From Pseudomonas sp. S35 (GTDB lineage Bacteria > Pseudomonadota > Gammaproteobacteria > Pseudomonadales > Pseudomonadaceae), in contig NZ_CP019431.1 of assembly GCF_009866765.1 (NCBI RefSeq), positions 3,968,001 to 4,032,000 of the forward strand: a stretch of 64,000 bases of DNA, in the 5' to 3' direction. Positions 1 to 9,812 of this stretch are shown in pieces. The position numbers and the translations under genes are program-made. The notes beneath the pieces were generated by a model. It worked only from the letters and a program-made list of their open reading frames with translations. It had not been told where the DNA came from and did not search any database. Positions within the stretch are counted from its first letter, which is position 1. The number at the start of each line of letters is the position of its first letter.

Positions 1-1035
1 GTGGTGCTGGAAAACGACCTGTACACCCGCACCGACGCCGCCAAGGTTGACGCTGCGCTGAACGCCGCCAAAGTGCTGATCGTGGCCGACCACCAGAAGA
101 CCGCCACCAGCGACCGCGCCCAGTTGGTACTGCCAGCCGCAAGCTTCGCCGAAGGCGACGGTACCCTGGTCAGCCAGGAAGGCCGCGCCCAGCGCTTCTT
201 CCAAGTGTTCGATCCGAAGTACATGGACGCCAGCATCCTGGTTCACGAAGGCTGGCGCTGGCTGCATGCCCTGCGTGCCACCCTGCTGAACCAGCCGATC
301 GACTGGACCCAGCTCGACCACGTGACCGCTGCCGTCGCTTCCAGCGCACCGCAGCTTGCCCGGATTGTCGACGCTGCACCGTCCGCCGCGTTCCGCATCA
401 AGGGCATGAAACTGGCCCGCGAACCGCTGCGTTACTCCGGTCGTACCGCCATGCGCGCCGACATCAGCGTGCACGAGCCGCGTACGCCACAAGACAACGA
501 CACCGCCTTCGCCTTCTCCATGGAAGGTTACTCAGGGTCGGTCGAGCCACGTCAGCAGGTGCCGTTCGCCTGGTCGCCGGGCTGGAACTCGCCGCAAGCC
601 TGGAACAAGTTCCAGGACGAAGTCGGTGGTCACATCCGCGCTGGCGACCCGGGCACCCGCCTGATCGAAAGCACCGGTGACTCGCTGAACTGGTTCGCTG
701 CGGTGCCGCGTCCGTTCAACCCGGCCCAGGGCACCTGGCAGGTTGTGCCGTTCTTCCACCTGTTCGGCAGCGAAGAGAACTCTTCCAAGGCTGCGCCGGT
801 GCAAGGCCGCATCCCAGAAGCCTACGTGTCCGTGGCCAAGTCCGAAGCCGACCGCCTCGGCGTCAACGACGGTGCCCTGCTCAGCTTGACCGTGGCCGGC
901 CAGACCCTGCGTCTGCCGCTGCGCATCAACGATGAGTTGGGTGCCGGTCTGGTTGCACTGCCTAAAGGCCTCGCTGGCATTCCGCCTGCGATCTTCGGCA
1001 AAACCGTTGACGGTCTGCAGGAGGCAGCGCAATGA
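1..1035 (+). CDS. nuoG: NADH-quinone oxidoreductase subunit G, C-terminal part
   Basis: This is the last 344 residues of NuoG, the iron-sulfur subunit in the peripheral arm of respiratory complex I that passes electrons from NADH toward quinone. The reading frame is open from base 1, so the gene begins outside the window. The visible part belongs to the molybdopterin-oxidoreductase-like half (for example [20 protein letters not shown]), which is structural in NuoG; the N-terminal iron-sulfur domains are not in view. Its stop overlaps the nuoH start by 4 bases, as expected in the nuo operon, and the identity rests largely on that continuity. The GTG at base 1 should not be taken as a start. 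Confidence 0.93.
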   Translation: MVLENDLYTRTDAAKVDAALNAAKVLIVADHQKTATSDRAQLVLPAASFAEGDGTLVSQEGRAQRFFQVFDPKYMDASILVHEGWRWLHALRATLLNQPIDWTQLDHVTAAVASSAPQLARIVDAAPSAAFRIKGMKLAREPLRYSGRTAMRADISVHEPRTPQDNDTAFAFSMEGYSGSVEPRQQVPFAWSPGWNSPQAWNKFQDEVGGHIRAGDPGTRLIESTGDSLNWFAAVPRPFNPAQGTWQVVPFFHLFGSEENSSKAAPVQGRIPEAYVSVAKSEADRLGVNDGALLSLTVAGQTLRLPLRINDELGAGLVALPKGLAGIPPAIFGKTVDGLQEAAQ

Positions 1036-2039
1036 CTTGGTTCACGCCGGAAGTAATTGACGTGATCATTTCGGTGGTCAAGGCCATCGTGATCCTGTTG
1101 GCCGTGGTCGTTGCGGGCGCGCTGCTCAGCTTCGTCGAACGTCGCCTGCTGGGCTGGTGGCAGGACCGTTACGGTCCGAACCGCGTTGGCCCGTTCGGTA
1201 TGTTCCAGATCGCGGCCGACATGCTGAAAATGTTCTTCAAGGAAGACTGGACCCCGCCGTTTGCCGACAAGGTGATCTTCACCCTGGCACCGGTCGTGGC
1301 CATGAGCGCCTTGCTGATCGCCTTCGCGATCATCCCGATCACCCCGACGTGGGGCGTGGCGGACCTGAACATCGGCTTGCTGTTCTTCTTCGCCATGGCC
1401 GGCTTGTCGGTCTACGCGGTGCTGTTCGCCGGTTGGTCGAGCAACAACAAGTTCGCCCTGCTGGGCAGCTTGCGGGCTTCGGCCCAGACCGTGTCCTACG
1501 AAGTGTTCATGGGCCTCGCGCTGATGGGCATCGTGGTGCAGGTCGGCTCGTTCAACATGCGCGACATCGTCGAGTACCAGGCGCAGAACCTGTGGTTCAT
1601 CATTCCGCAGTTCTTTGGCTTCTGCACGTTCTTCATCGCTGGCGTCGCCGTGACTCACCGTCACCCGTTCGACCAGCCGGAAGCGGAACAGGAACTGGCC
1701 GACGGTTACCACATTGAATATGCCGGCATGAAATGGGGCATGTTCTTCGTCGGTGAATACATCGGCATCATCTTGATCTCGGCCCTGCTGGTCACGCTGT
1801 TCTTCGGCGGCTGGCACGGTCCGTTCGGCATCCTGCCGCAGTTGGCGTTCTTCTGGTTCTTCCTTAAGACCGCGTTCTTCATCATGTTGTTTATCCTGCT
1901 GCGCGCTTCCATTCCGCGTCCACGGTACGACCAGGTGATGGATTTCAGCTGGCGCTTCTGCCTGCCACTGACCCTGATCAATTTGCTGGTGACTGCTGCC
2001 GTTGTGTTGTTGAACACGCCAGCGGCCGCGGTTCAGTGA
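1032..2039 (+). CDS. nuoH: NADH-quinone oxidoreductase subunit H
   Basis: NuoH is the membrane subunit of complex I at the joint between the peripheral and membrane arms and forms part of the quinone site. The 335-residue product is a typical length and has about eight hydrophobic segments. The signature [19 protein letters not shown] lies near residues 37-56, and the acidic loop [18 protein letters not shown], conserved in the family, is present. The ATG overlaps the nuoG stop, indicating translational coupling, and nuoI follows 11 bases after the stop. Confidence 0.97.
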   Translation: MTWFTPEVIDVIISVVKAIVILLAVVVAGALLSFVERRLLGWWQDRYGPNRVGPFGMFQIAADMLKMFFKEDWTPPFADKVIFTLAPVVAMSALLIAFAIIPITPTWGVADLNIGLLFFFAMAGLSVYAVLFAGWSSNNKFALLGSLRASAQTVSYEVFMGLALMGIVVQVGSFNMRDIVEYQAQNLWFIIPQFFGFCTFFIAGVAVTHRHPFDQPEAEQELADGYHIEYAGMKWGMFFVGEYIGIILISALLVTLFFGGWHGPFGILPQLAFFWFFLKTAFFIMLFILLRASIPRPRYDQVMDFSWRFCLPLTLINLLVTAAVVLLNTPAAAVQ

Positions 2040-2050
2040 GGATTTGACCC

Positions 2051-2599
2051 ATGTTCAAATATATTGGCGACATCGTTAAGGGTACCGGTACCCAGTTGCG
2101 AAGCCTGGTGATGGTTTTCGGCCATGGCTTTCGCAAACGCGACACCCTGCAATACCCGGAAGAAGCGGTGTACCTGCCGCCGCGCTATCGCGGCCGCATC
2201 GTGCTGACCCGCGACCCCGATGGCGAAGAGCGTTGCGTAGCCTGCAACCTGTGCGCCGTGGCGTGCCCGGTGGGTTGCATCTCCCTGCAGAAAGCTGAAA
2301 CCGAAGACGGTCGCTGGTACCCGGACTTCTTCCGTATCAACTTCTCGCGCTGCATTTTCTGCGGCCTCTGCGAGGAAGCTTGCCCGACCACCGCGATCCA
2401 GCTCACTCCGGATTTCGAGATGGCCGAGTTCAAACGTCAGGACCTGGTGTACGAGAAAGAAGATCTTTTGATCTCTGGTCCCGGTAAAAACCCTGATTAC
2501 AACTTCTATCGTGTTGCAGGTATGGCCGTTGCCGGTAAGCCGAAAGGCGCCGCACAAAACGAAGCCGAGCCGATCAACGTGAAGAGCTTGCTGCCTTAA
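2051..2599 (+). CDS. nuoI: NADH-quinone oxidoreductase subunit I
   Basis: NuoI is the ferredoxin-like complex I subunit that carries two [4Fe-4S] clusters (N6a and N6b) on the path to the quinone. Both binding motifs are intact in the 182-residue product: cysteines 62, 65, 68 and 72 in [12 protein letters not shown], and cysteines 101, 104, 107 and 111 in [12 protein letters not shown]. The N-terminus is mainly basic and amphipathic, fitting a peripheral subunit docked on the membrane arm. The gene sits between nuoH and nuoJ with gaps of about 10 bases. Confidence 0.97.
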   Translation: MFKYIGDIVKGTGTQLRSLVMVFGHGFRKRDTLQYPEEAVYLPPRYRGRIVLTRDPDGEERCVACNLCAVACPVGCISLQKAETEDGRWYPDFFRINFSRCIFCGLCEEACPTTAIQLTPDFEMAEFKRQDLVYEKEDLLISGPGKNPDYNFYRVAGMAVAGKPKGAAQNEAEPINVKSLLP

Positions 2600-2608
2600 G
2601 GAAGAAAG

Positions 2609-3112
2609 ATGGAATTCGCTTTCTATTTCGCGTCCGGTATTGCAGTGGTGTCCACGCTTCGCGTGATCACCAACACCAACCCCGTGCACGCCCTGCTCTA
2701 CCTGATCATTTCGCTGATCGCCGTGGCCATGACCTTCTTCAGCCTTGGCGCACCGTTCGCCGGCGTGCTGGAAGTGATCGCCTACGCCGGCGCCATCATG
2801 GTGCTGTTCGTGTTTGTGGTGATGATGCTCAACCTGGGGCCGGCTTCGGTCGCCCAGGAACGCGTCTGGCTCAAGCCTGGCATCTGGCTCGGCCCGGTTG
2901 TCCTCGCAGCCCTGCTGCTGGGTGAACTGCTGTATGTGCTGTTCGCTCACCAGAGCGGCCAGGCCATCGGCCACACCACCGTAGACGCCAAGGCCGTGGG
3001 CATCAGCCTGTTCGGCCCGTACCTGCTGGTGGTCGAACTGGCTTCGATGCTGCTGCTCGCCGCAGCCATCACCGCCTTCCACTTGGGCCGCAACGAAGCC
3101 AAGGAGCAATGA
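2609..3112 (+). CDS. nuoJ: NADH-quinone oxidoreductase subunit J
   Basis: NuoJ is a small membrane-arm subunit of complex I, homologous to ND6, that helps link quinone reduction to proton pumping. The 167-residue protein has five predicted hydrophobic helices. The segment [20 protein letters not shown] contains the family's conserved glycine-rich helix, which includes the pi-bulge region. A GGAAGAAAG ribosome-binding stretch precedes the ATG. The stop lies 2 bases before the chosen nuoK start. Confidence 0.96.
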   Translation: MEFAFYFASGIAVVSTLRVITNTNPVHALLYLIISLIAVAMTFFSLGAPFAGVLEVIAYAGAIMVLFVFVVMMLNLGPASVAQERVWLKPGIWLGPVVLAALLLGELLYVLFAHQSGQAIGHTTVDAKAVGISLFGPYLLVVELASMLLLAAAITAFHLGRNEAKEQ

Positions 3113-3114
3113 CG

Positions 3115-3423
3115 ATGCCTGCTATCCCTTTGGAGCATGGTCTGGCGGTCGCCGGCATCCTGTTCTGCCTTGGCCTGGTCGGCCTGATGGTTCGCCGTAA
3201 CATTCTGTTCGTGTTGATGAGCCTGGAAATCATGATGAACGCCGCGGCACTGGCGTTCATCGTGGCAGGCGCACGTTGGGGCCAGCCGGATGGACAAGTC
3301 ATGTTCATCCTGGTGATCAGCCTGGCAGCCGCCGAAGCCAGTATTGGCCTGGCGATCCTGCTGCAACTGTATCGTCGCTTCCACACGCTTGATATCGACG
3401 CTGCCAGTGAGATGCGCGGATGA
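3115..3423 (+). CDS. nuoK: NADH-quinone oxidoreductase subunit K
   Basis: NuoK (ND4L homologue) is a three-helix membrane subunit of complex I. The 102-residue protein carries the two buried glutamates expected for proton translocation, in [14 protein letters not shown] and in [13 protein letters not shown]. An upstream ATG at 3109 is in frame, but the ribosome-binding site AAGGAG at 3101-3106 lies only 2 bases from it and 8 bases from 3115. The shorter start, beginning [10 protein letters not shown], is therefore preferred. The stop overlaps the nuoL start by 4 bases. Confidence 0.95.
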   Translation: MPAIPLEHGLAVAGILFCLGLVGLMVRRNILFVLMSLEIMMNAAALAFIVAGARWGQPDGQVMFILVISLAAAEASIGLAILLQLYRRFHTLDIDAASEMRG

Positions 3424-5273
3424 ACATGATCTTTCTGACTTTCGTATTTCCCCTGATCGGTTTCCTGCTGCTGTCGTTCTCCCGTGGACGCTGGTCGGAA
3501 AACCTCTCGGCCTTGATCGGTGTGGGCTCCATTGGCCTCTCGGCCATCGTGACCGCTTACGTCATCTGGCAATTCAACGTGGCACCGCCGGAAGGCGGTC
3601 ACTACACCCTGGTGCTGTGGCAGTGGATGTCGGTGGAGGGCTTCAAGCCCAACTTCGCCCTCTACGTCGACGGCCTGTCGATCACCATGCTCGGCGTGGT
3701 GGTGGGTGTCGGCTTTTTGATCCACCTGTTCGCGTCCTGGTACATGCGCGGCGAAGCGGGCTACTCGCGCTTCTTCTCGTACACCAACCTGTTTATCGCC
3801 AGCATGCTGTTCCTGGTGCTCGGCGATAACCTGTTGTTCCTGTACTTCGGCTGGGAAGGTGTGGGCCTGTGCTCGTACCTGTTGATCGGTTTCTACTACA
3901 GCAACCGCAACAACGGCAACGCGGCACTCAAGGCATTCATCGTTACCCGTATCGGCGACGTGTTCATGGCCATCGGCCTGTTCATCCTGTTCCAACAGGT
4001 GGGCACGCTGAACATCCAGGAACTGCTGGTACTGGCACCGCAGAAATTCCAGGTCGGCGACTTCTGGATCACCCTGGCGACCCTGATGCTGCTGGGCGGC
4101 GCTGTAGGTAAATCGGCGCAACTGCCGCTGCAAACCTGGCTGGCGGACGCGATGGCCGGTCCTACACCAGTTTCGGCACTGATCCACGCCGCAACCATGG
4201 TAACGGCCGGTGTCTACCTGATCGCCCGTACCCACGGTTTGTTCACCCTGGCGCCGGACATCCTGCACCTGGTGGGCGTGGTGGGCGGCGTGACCCTGGT
4301 GCTGGCGGGCTTCGCCGCGCTGGTGCAGACCGACATCAAGCGCATCCTCGCCTACTCGACCATGAGCCAGATCGGCTACATGTTCCTGGCCCTGGGCGTG
4401 GGTGCCTGGGACGCGGCGATCTTCCACCTGATGACCCACGCCTTCTTCAAGGCCCTGCTGTTCCTTGCCTCCGGTGCGGTGATCGTTGCCTGCCACCACG
4501 AGCAGAACATCTTCAAGATGGGCGGCCTGTGGAAGAAACTGCCGTTGGCCTACGCCAGCTTCATCGTCGGTGGCGCCGCCCTGGCAGCCCTGCCACTGGT
4601 AACCGCTGGTTTCTACTCGAAAGACGAAATCCTCTGGGAAGCCTTTGCCAGCGGTAACCAGAACCTGCTGTACGCAGGCCTGGTGGGTGCGTTCATGACC
4701 TCGCTGTACACCTTCCGCCTGATCTTCATCATCTTCCACGGTGAAGCCAAGACCGAAGCACACGCAGGCCACGGCATCTCCCACTGGTTGCCACTGTCGG
4801 TACTGATCGTGCTGTCGACCTTCATCGGCGCCCTGATCACGCCGCCACTGGCCGGTGTGCTGCCGGAAAGCGCCGGCCATGCCGGTGGCGCCGCCAAGCA
4901 CAGCCTGGAAATCGCCTCGGGTGCCATTGCCATCGCGGGTATCCTGCTGGCCGCCCTGCTGTTCCTCGGCAAGCGTCGCTTCGTGACCGCCGTGGCCAAC
5001 AGCGGCATTGGCCGCTTCCTGTCGGCCTGGTGGTTCGCGGCCTGGGGCTTCGACTGGATCTACGACAAACTGTTCGTCAAGCCTTACCTGGCCATCAGCC
5101 ATGTACTGCGCAAAGACCCGCTCGACCAGACCATCGGTTTGATCCCGCGCGCCGCCAAGGCCGGTCACACCGCCCTGAGCCGCAGCGAGACCGGCCAACT
5201 GCGCTGGTATGCCGCGTCCATGGCCGTCGGTGCCGTACTGGTGATCGGCGCCATCGTTGTCGTGGCGGTCTGA
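3420..5273 (+). CDS. nuoL: NADH-quinone oxidoreductase subunit L
   Basis: NuoL is the distal antiporter-like proton-pumping subunit of complex I. The 617-residue product is of normal length, with a core proton-antiporter fold ([20 protein letters not shown]; lysine in [21 protein letters not shown]; histidine region [16 protein letters not shown]) followed by the long lateral helix and final membrane helix at the C-terminus. It starts on an ATG overlapping the nuoK stop. A 64-base gap then separates it from nuoM, the longest spacer visible within this operon. Confidence 0.97.
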   Translation: MNMIFLTFVFPLIGFLLLSFSRGRWSENLSALIGVGSIGLSAIVTAYVIWQFNVAPPEGGHYTLVLWQWMSVEGFKPNFALYVDGLSITMLGVVVGVGFLIHLFASWYMRGEAGYSRFFSYTNLFIASMLFLVLGDNLLFLYFGWEGVGLCSYLLIGFYYSNRNNGNAALKAFIVTRIGDVFMAIGLFILFQQVGTLNIQELLVLAPQKFQVGDFWITLATLMLLGGAVGKSAQLPLQTWLADAMAGPTPVSALIHAATMVTAGVYLIARTHGLFTLAPDILHLVGVVGGVTLVLAGFAALVQTDIKRILAYSTMSQIGYMFLALGVGAWDAAIFHLMTHAFFKALLFLASGAVIVACHHEQNIFKMGGLWKKLPLAYASFIVGGAALAALPLVTAGFYSKDEILWEAFASGNQNLLYAGLVGAFMTSLYTFRLIFIIFHGEAKTEAHAGHGISHWLPLSVLIVLSTFIGALITPPLAGVLPESAGHAGGAAKHSLEIASGAIAIAGILLAALLFLGKRRFVTAVANSGIGRFLSAWWFAAWGFDWIYDKLFVKPYLAISHVLRKDPLDQTIGLIPRAAKAGHTALSRSETGQLRWYAASMAVGAVLVIGAIVVVAV

Positions 5274-5337
5274 CTATGTCCATGCACATTGCGTACATTG
5301 CGAACTTTGCAAACCTGCGAAAGGAAACGAGCCTGTC

Positions 5338-6870
5338 ATGATTCTGCCCTGGCTAATCCTGATCCCCTTTATCGGCGGCCTGCTCTGCTGGATGGGTGAA
5401 CGCTTCGGCGCCACCCTCCCCCGCTGGATTGCGTTGCTGACCATGTCCCTGGAACTCGCGCTCGGCCTCTGGCTGTGGGCCCACGGTGACTATTCATTCG
5501 CTCCGGCACCGGGCGTCGATCCAACCTTCGCGCTTGAATTCAAGCACGTGTGGATCCAGCGCTTCGGCATCAACGTGCACCTGGCCCTCGACGGCCTGTC
5601 GCTGTTGATGATCCTGCTGACCGGCCTGCTGGGTATCCTCTCGGTACTCTGCTCCTGGAAAGAGATCCAGCGTCACGTGGGCTTCTTCCACCTGAACCTG
5701 ATGTGGATCCTGGGCGGCGTTGTCGGTGTGTTCCTCGCCCTCGACCTGTTCATGTTCTTCTTCTTCTGGGAAATGATGCTGGTGCCGATGTACTTCCTCA
5801 TCGCGCTCTGGGGTCACAGTTCTTCGGACGGCAAGAAAACCCGGATCTACGCGGCGACCAAATTCTTCATCTTCACCCAGGCTTCCGGCCTGATCATGTT
5901 GGTGGCGATCCTGGGTCTGGTACTGGTCAACTTCAACAGCACGGGCGTGATTACCTTCAACTACGCCGACCTGTTGAAAACCAAGATGTCCCTGACCACC
6001 GAGTACATCCTCATGCTGGGCTTCTTCATCGCCTTCGCGGTGAAGCTGCCGGTGGTGCCGTTCCACTCCTGGCTGCCGGATGCCCACGCCCAGGCGCCGA
6101 CCGCCGGCTCCGTGGACCTGGCCGGCATCCTGCTGAAGACGGCGGCCTATGGCCTGCTGCGTTTCGCCCTGCCGCTGTTCCCGAATGCTTCGGCCGAGTT
6201 CGCGCCGATCGCCATGACCCTGGGTCTGATCGGGATTTTCTACGGTGCGTTCCTGGCGTTCGCGCAAACCGACATCAAGCGTCTGATCGCCTTCTCGTCC
6301 GTTTCCCACATGGGTTTCGTCCTGATCGGTATCTACTCCGGCAGCCAACTGGCGCTGCAAGGCGCGGTGATCCAGATGTTGGCCCACGGTGTTTCGGCCG
6401 CTGCACTCTTTATCCTGAGTGGCCAGCTGTACGAGCGCCTGCACACCCGTGACATGCGTGAAATGGGTGGCGTGTGGTCGCGCATTGCCTACCTGCCGGC
6501 GATCAGCCTGTTCTTCGCGGCTGCGTCGCTGGGCTTGCCGGGTACCGGTAACTTCATCGGCGAGTTCCTGATCCTGATGGGTGCCTTCGTGCAGACGCCG
6601 TGGATCAGTGCCATTGCTACCTCCGGCCTGGTATTCGGTTCGGTCTACTCGCTGATCATGATCCACCGCGCCTACTTCGGCCCGGCCAAGTCCGACACCG
6701 TCCTGCAAGGGATGGATGCGCGCGAACTGATCATGGTGCTCGGCCTTGCCGTACTGCTGATCTACATCGGCGTGTACCCGCAACCGTTCCTGGACACTTC
6801 TGCCGCAACGATGCATGGCGTGCAGCAGTGGTTCGGCACCGCCTTCTCTCAACTCGCTTCGGCCCGGTAA
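5338..6870 (+). CDS. nuoM: NADH-quinone oxidoreductase subunit M
   Basis: NuoM is the middle antiporter-like proton-pumping subunit of complex I. The chosen ATG follows an AAGGAAA ribosome-binding stretch and gives a 510-residue protein beginning [14 protein letters not shown], a normal length. The core motifs are present: [16 protein letters not shown] with the key glutamate, [20 protein letters not shown] with the channel lysine, and GVVIQ-type transmembrane repeats. A longer in-frame start at 5257 would overlap nuoL and add an unlikely soluble extension. nuoN follows 7 bases downstream. Confidence 0.96.
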   Translation: MILPWLILIPFIGGLLCWMGERFGATLPRWIALLTMSLELALGLWLWAHGDYSFAPAPGVDPTFALEFKHVWIQRFGINVHLALDGLSLLMILLTGLLGILSVLCSWKEIQRHVGFFHLNLMWILGGVVGVFLALDLFMFFFFWEMMLVPMYFLIALWGHSSSDGKKTRIYAATKFFIFTQASGLIMLVAILGLVLVNFNSTGVITFNYADLLKTKMSLTTEYILMLGFFIAFAVKLPVVPFHSWLPDAHAQAPTAGSVDLAGILLKTAAYGLLRFALPLFPNASAEFAPIAMTLGLIGIFYGAFLAFAQTDIKRLIAFSSVSHMGFVLIGIYSGSQLALQGAVIQMLAHGVSAAALFILSGQLYERLHTRDMREMGGVWSRIAYLPAISLFFAAASLGLPGTGNFIGEFLILMGAFVQTPWISAIATSGLVFGSVYSLIMIHRAYFGPAKSDTVLQGMDARELIMVLGLAVLLIYIGVYPQPFLDTSAATMHGVQQWFGTAFSQLASAR

Positions 6871-6877
6871 GAGCGCT

Positions 6878-8341
6878 ATGGAATTCACGATCCAACACTT
6901 TATCGCGCTTGCGCCGCTGCTGATCACCAGCCTCACCGTTGTGGCGGTGATGCTGGCAATCGCCTGGCGCCGCAATCACTCGCAAACGTTCCTGCTGTCC
7001 TGCGCCGGTCTTAACCTGGCCCTGCTGTCGATCATCCCGGCCCTCAAGGTCGCGCCACTGGCGGTAACGCCGCTGATGATGGTCGATGACTTCGCGCTGC
7101 TGTATATCGCGCTGATCCTGGTCGCGACCTTGGCCTGCGTCACCCTCGCCCACGCCTACCTCGGCGAAGGTGGCACCGGCTACCCGGGCAACCGCGAAGA
7201 GCTGTACCTGCTGATCCTGCTGGCTGCGGCCGGCGGTATCGTGCTGGTCAGCGCGCAGCACCTGGCCGGCTTGTTCATCGGCCTGGAACTGCTGTCGATC
7301 CCGACCTACGGCCTGGTGGCCTACGCCTTCTTCAACAAGCGCTCCCTGGAAGCCGGCATCAAGTACATGGTGCTGTCGGCTGCAGGCTCCGCGTTCCTGT
7401 TGTTCGGTATGGCCCTGCTCTACGCCGAAGCCGGCAGCCTGAGCTTCACCGGTATCGGCCACGCCCTGGCCGCCACCAACAGCCCCGCGCCGATTGCCCA
7501 ACTGGGCCTGGCGATGATGCTGATCGGCCTGGCATTCAAACTGTCGCTGGTGCCGTTCCACCTGTGGACCCCGGACGTGTACGAAGGCGCCCCGGCGCCG
7601 GTGGCCGCGTTCCTGGCGACCGCTTCCAAGGTGGCGGTGTTTGCGGTGATGGTGCGTCTGTTCCAGATTTCGCCGGCTGCCAACACCGGCGTGCTGAGCA
7701 ACGTGCTGACCGTGATCGCCATTGCGTCGATCCTGTTCGGTAACCTGCTGGCGCTGACCCAGAACAACCTCAAGCGTCTGCTGGGTTACTCGTCCATCGC
7801 CCACTTCGGCTACCTGCTGATCGCCCTGGTGGCGAGCAAAGGCCTGGCCGTGGAAGCCATCGGCGTGTACCTGGTCACCTACGTGATCACCAGCCTCGGC
7901 GCCTTCGGTGTGATCACGCTGATGTCCTCGCCGTACAAAGGCCGCGACGCTGACGCCCTGTACGAATACCGCGGCCTGTTCTGGCGCCGTCCGTACCTGA
8001 CCGCCGTACTGACCGTGATGATGCTGTCCCTGGCCGGTATCCCGCTGACTGCCGGCTTTATCGGCAAGTTCTACATCGTGGCAACCGGTGTTCAAGCCCA
8101 CGAGTGGTGGCTGGTGGCGTCCCTGGTGCTGGGCAGTGCCATCGGCGTGTTCTATTACCTGCGTGTGATGGTCACCCTGTACCTGATCGAGCCAAACCTG
8201 CGCCGTGTGGATGCCGAGTTGCATTGGGAACAGAAGGCAGGCGGCGTCATGCTGCTGGCCATCGCCCTGCTCGCGTTCTTCCTGGGCGTGTACCCACAAC
8301 CGTTGCTCACCCTGGTGCAGCACGCGGTGCTGGGCGTTTGA
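6878..8341 (+). CDS. nuoN: NADH-quinone oxidoreductase subunit N
   Basis: NuoN is the antiporter-like complex I subunit nearest the quinone module. The 487-residue protein starting [14 protein letters not shown] is standard for Pseudomonas. It carries the conserved [15 protein letters not shown] segment with the essential glutamate, and [20 protein letters not shown] with the channel lysine. It is the last gene of the operon: a strong intrinsic terminator lies 24 bases downstream. A longer in-frame start at 6815 lies inside nuoM and is rejected. Confidence 0.96.
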   Translation: MEFTIQHFIALAPLLITSLTVVAVMLAIAWRRNHSQTFLLSCAGLNLALLSIIPALKVAPLAVTPLMMVDDFALLYIALILVATLACVTLAHAYLGEGGTGYPGNREELYLLILLAAAGGIVLVSAQHLAGLFIGLELLSIPTYGLVAYAFFNKRSLEAGIKYMVLSAAGSAFLLFGMALLYAEAGSLSFTGIGHALAATNSPAPIAQLGLAMMLIGLAFKLSLVPFHLWTPDVYEGAPAPVAAFLATASKVAVFAVMVRLFQISPAANTGVLSNVLTVIAIASILFGNLLALTQNNLKRLLGYSSIAHFGYLLIALVASKGLAVEAIGVYLVTYVITSLGAFGVITLMSSPYKGRDADALYEYRGLFWRRPYLTAVLTVMMLSLAGIPLTAGFIGKFYIVATGVQAHEWWLVASLVLGSAIGVFYYLRVMVTLYLIEPNLRRVDAELHWEQKAGGVMLLAIALLAFFLGVYPQPLLTLVQHAVLGV

Positions 8342-8364
8342 TCGCTTAGCGGGATGCAGTCAAC

Positions 8365-8390
8365 AAAACGGCGCCTTCGGGCGCCGTTTT
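8365..8390. terminator. Intrinsic terminator after nuoN
   Basis: A perfect 11-bp stem closed by a TTCG tetraloop (AAAACGGCGCC, TTCG, GGCGCCGTTTT). It ends the nuo operon, and with A and T runs on both sides it can also stop transcription arriving from the minus-strand T6SS operon, whose last gene ends at 8416. Confidence 0.93.
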
Positions 8391-8415
8391 GCGTTTCTGG
8401 GAAGGGTCACTCAGC

Positions 8416-9762
8416 TCAATCAGGTTGACTCAAATCGCGGATGGCCCAGAACTGCAGATGCAGCCCAGGGAACTCTGCGCCCAGGTGCAGGGCAAAACCG
8501 GCAGACTGACTCAGCAGTTGCCAATATTCGCTGCTGCGATCAAGTTCGAAATAGGTGCAGCCGGCATTGAACGGCAGTTGGCGGGGAGATGCCGACAAAG
8601 GCCGCAGGCCAATGCCCGGCAGTTGCAGGTTGACCAGATCACGAATCTTCTCCACCGAACCGATCTTGACCCAGGATGGGAAGCGGTCGCGCAGGTCGTC
8701 AGCCGGCACCTGCGCCTGCACCGCCAGGATGAAGGTGGCGCAGCGCAGCAAATCCCGTTCAAGTAGCACGGCCACTCGGATGCCGTGTTGACGCTCTTCC
8801 AAGGGCAGGAACGTGGCCCGTGCATCCACCACCAACGACAGTGCGCGGCGCAGGTCGAGCATTACCGGGGCAAACGTATCTGCCAGCGCCGTATGACGGT
8901 AGACCGGGTAAACGGCCGCGCGTTTATCGTGGGCGAAAAACGTTGCCAGTTCGCCGGCAAGGCCCGAGACGTCGCGATACAACTGCTCCGGGTGCAAGCC
9001 GCTCATCGTCGATAAATGCCGCATCAACGGCAAGCTGCGATTGAGCAACTGCAACAGCAGGACGTCGTCGAACTGTGTCGTATCACGGCCATCGGGGCCG
9101 GCCAATCGCGAGGCCAACGCTTCGTGCTGTTGCTGCAACAACCCAAGCAGTTCGTCAATGATCGCCCTGAGGCGCTCGGATGCACGAATATCCAGGCAGG
9201 GCGGGCTGTACTGGCGGTCGAGCACGACGCTGTTATCGATGCGTTTTTCTATCACATGGGCAACCCCCAGCAGCGTGTAGGCGTCGGCCACATCGCCCTC
9301 GAACGCCAGCCGCAGGCGCAACTTGCCGACACTCATCAGTGCGCTACTGTCCAGCCCGTTACTGTCCCAGGCTTCGTATTCAGCACTGCGATGGCGGGCA
9401 AAGTTCTCGACACTGGGGTCGTCATCCACCTCCGAAATACCCGGGCGCACACTGGGCAATGCCAGCACCACTTTCACGTCGCGGGCGTCATCGGGGATCG
9501 CGAGGGGCAGCGGCATCTCGTCGTCGAACGGCTGGCCCACAGGCGTACCATCAGGCAAGACGCCGCTGAACGACAGCAACGCCACCTTGCCCATCGCCAA
9601 TTGCTGCGGATCGATCTCCAACGCCGAAAACCCCCAGGCATACGCGCGTAGCGTCTTGACCCGCGCCTCCAACTGGGCCTGTAGGAATCGGTCGTGCTGC
9701 TGCAAGTGTTGAGGCTGCAACAACATGCCCTCAGACCAGACCACTTTGTTATTCCAAGACAT
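8416..9762 (-). CDS. tssK: Type VI secretion baseplate subunit TssK
   Basis: TssK is the trimeric adaptor that ties the T6SS baseplate wedges to the inner-membrane complex. The 448-residue product is full length for the family and begins with the characteristic MSWNNKVVWSEGMLLQPQHL, with the usual QQHDRFLQ following. The start at 9762 is preferred over an upstream TTG at 9774 because GGAAG lies just before it. It is the last gene of the operon. Normally tssJ precedes it and tssL and tssM follow it; here vgrG precedes it and nuoN lies beyond the stop, so its usual membrane-complex partners are absent from this locus. Confidence 0.95.
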   Translation of the reverse strand: MSWNNKVVWSEGMLLQPQHLQQHDRFLQAQLEARVKTLRAYAWGFSALEIDPQQLAMGKVALLSFSGVLPDGTPVGQPFDDEMPLPLAIPDDARDVKVVLALPSVRPGISEVDDDPSVENFARHRSAEYEAWDSNGLDSSALMSVGKLRLRLAFEGDVADAYTLLGVAHVIEKRIDNSVVLDRQYSPPCLDIRASERLRAIIDELLGLLQQQHEALASRLAGPDGRDTTQFDDVLLLQLLNRSLPLMRHLSTMSGLHPEQLYRDVSGLAGELATFFAHDKRAAVYPVYRHTALADTFAPVMLDLRRALSLVVDARATFLPLEERQHGIRVAVLLERDLLRCATFILAVQAQVPADDLRDRFPSWVKIGSVEKIRDLVNLQLPGIGLRPLSASPRQLPFNAGCTYFELDRSSEYWQLLSQSAGFALHLGAEFPGLHLQFWAIRDLSQPD

Positions 9763-9812
9763 GAGCGCTTCCAATATTTGCAGTGGCAGAAACGAGGACG
9801 GTCGATAACCGC

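Noticed and set aside
3069..5198. A 709-codon minus-strand frame opposite nuoL
   Set aside because: Low-complexity shadow of a high-GC gene; nuoL on the other strand is unambiguous.
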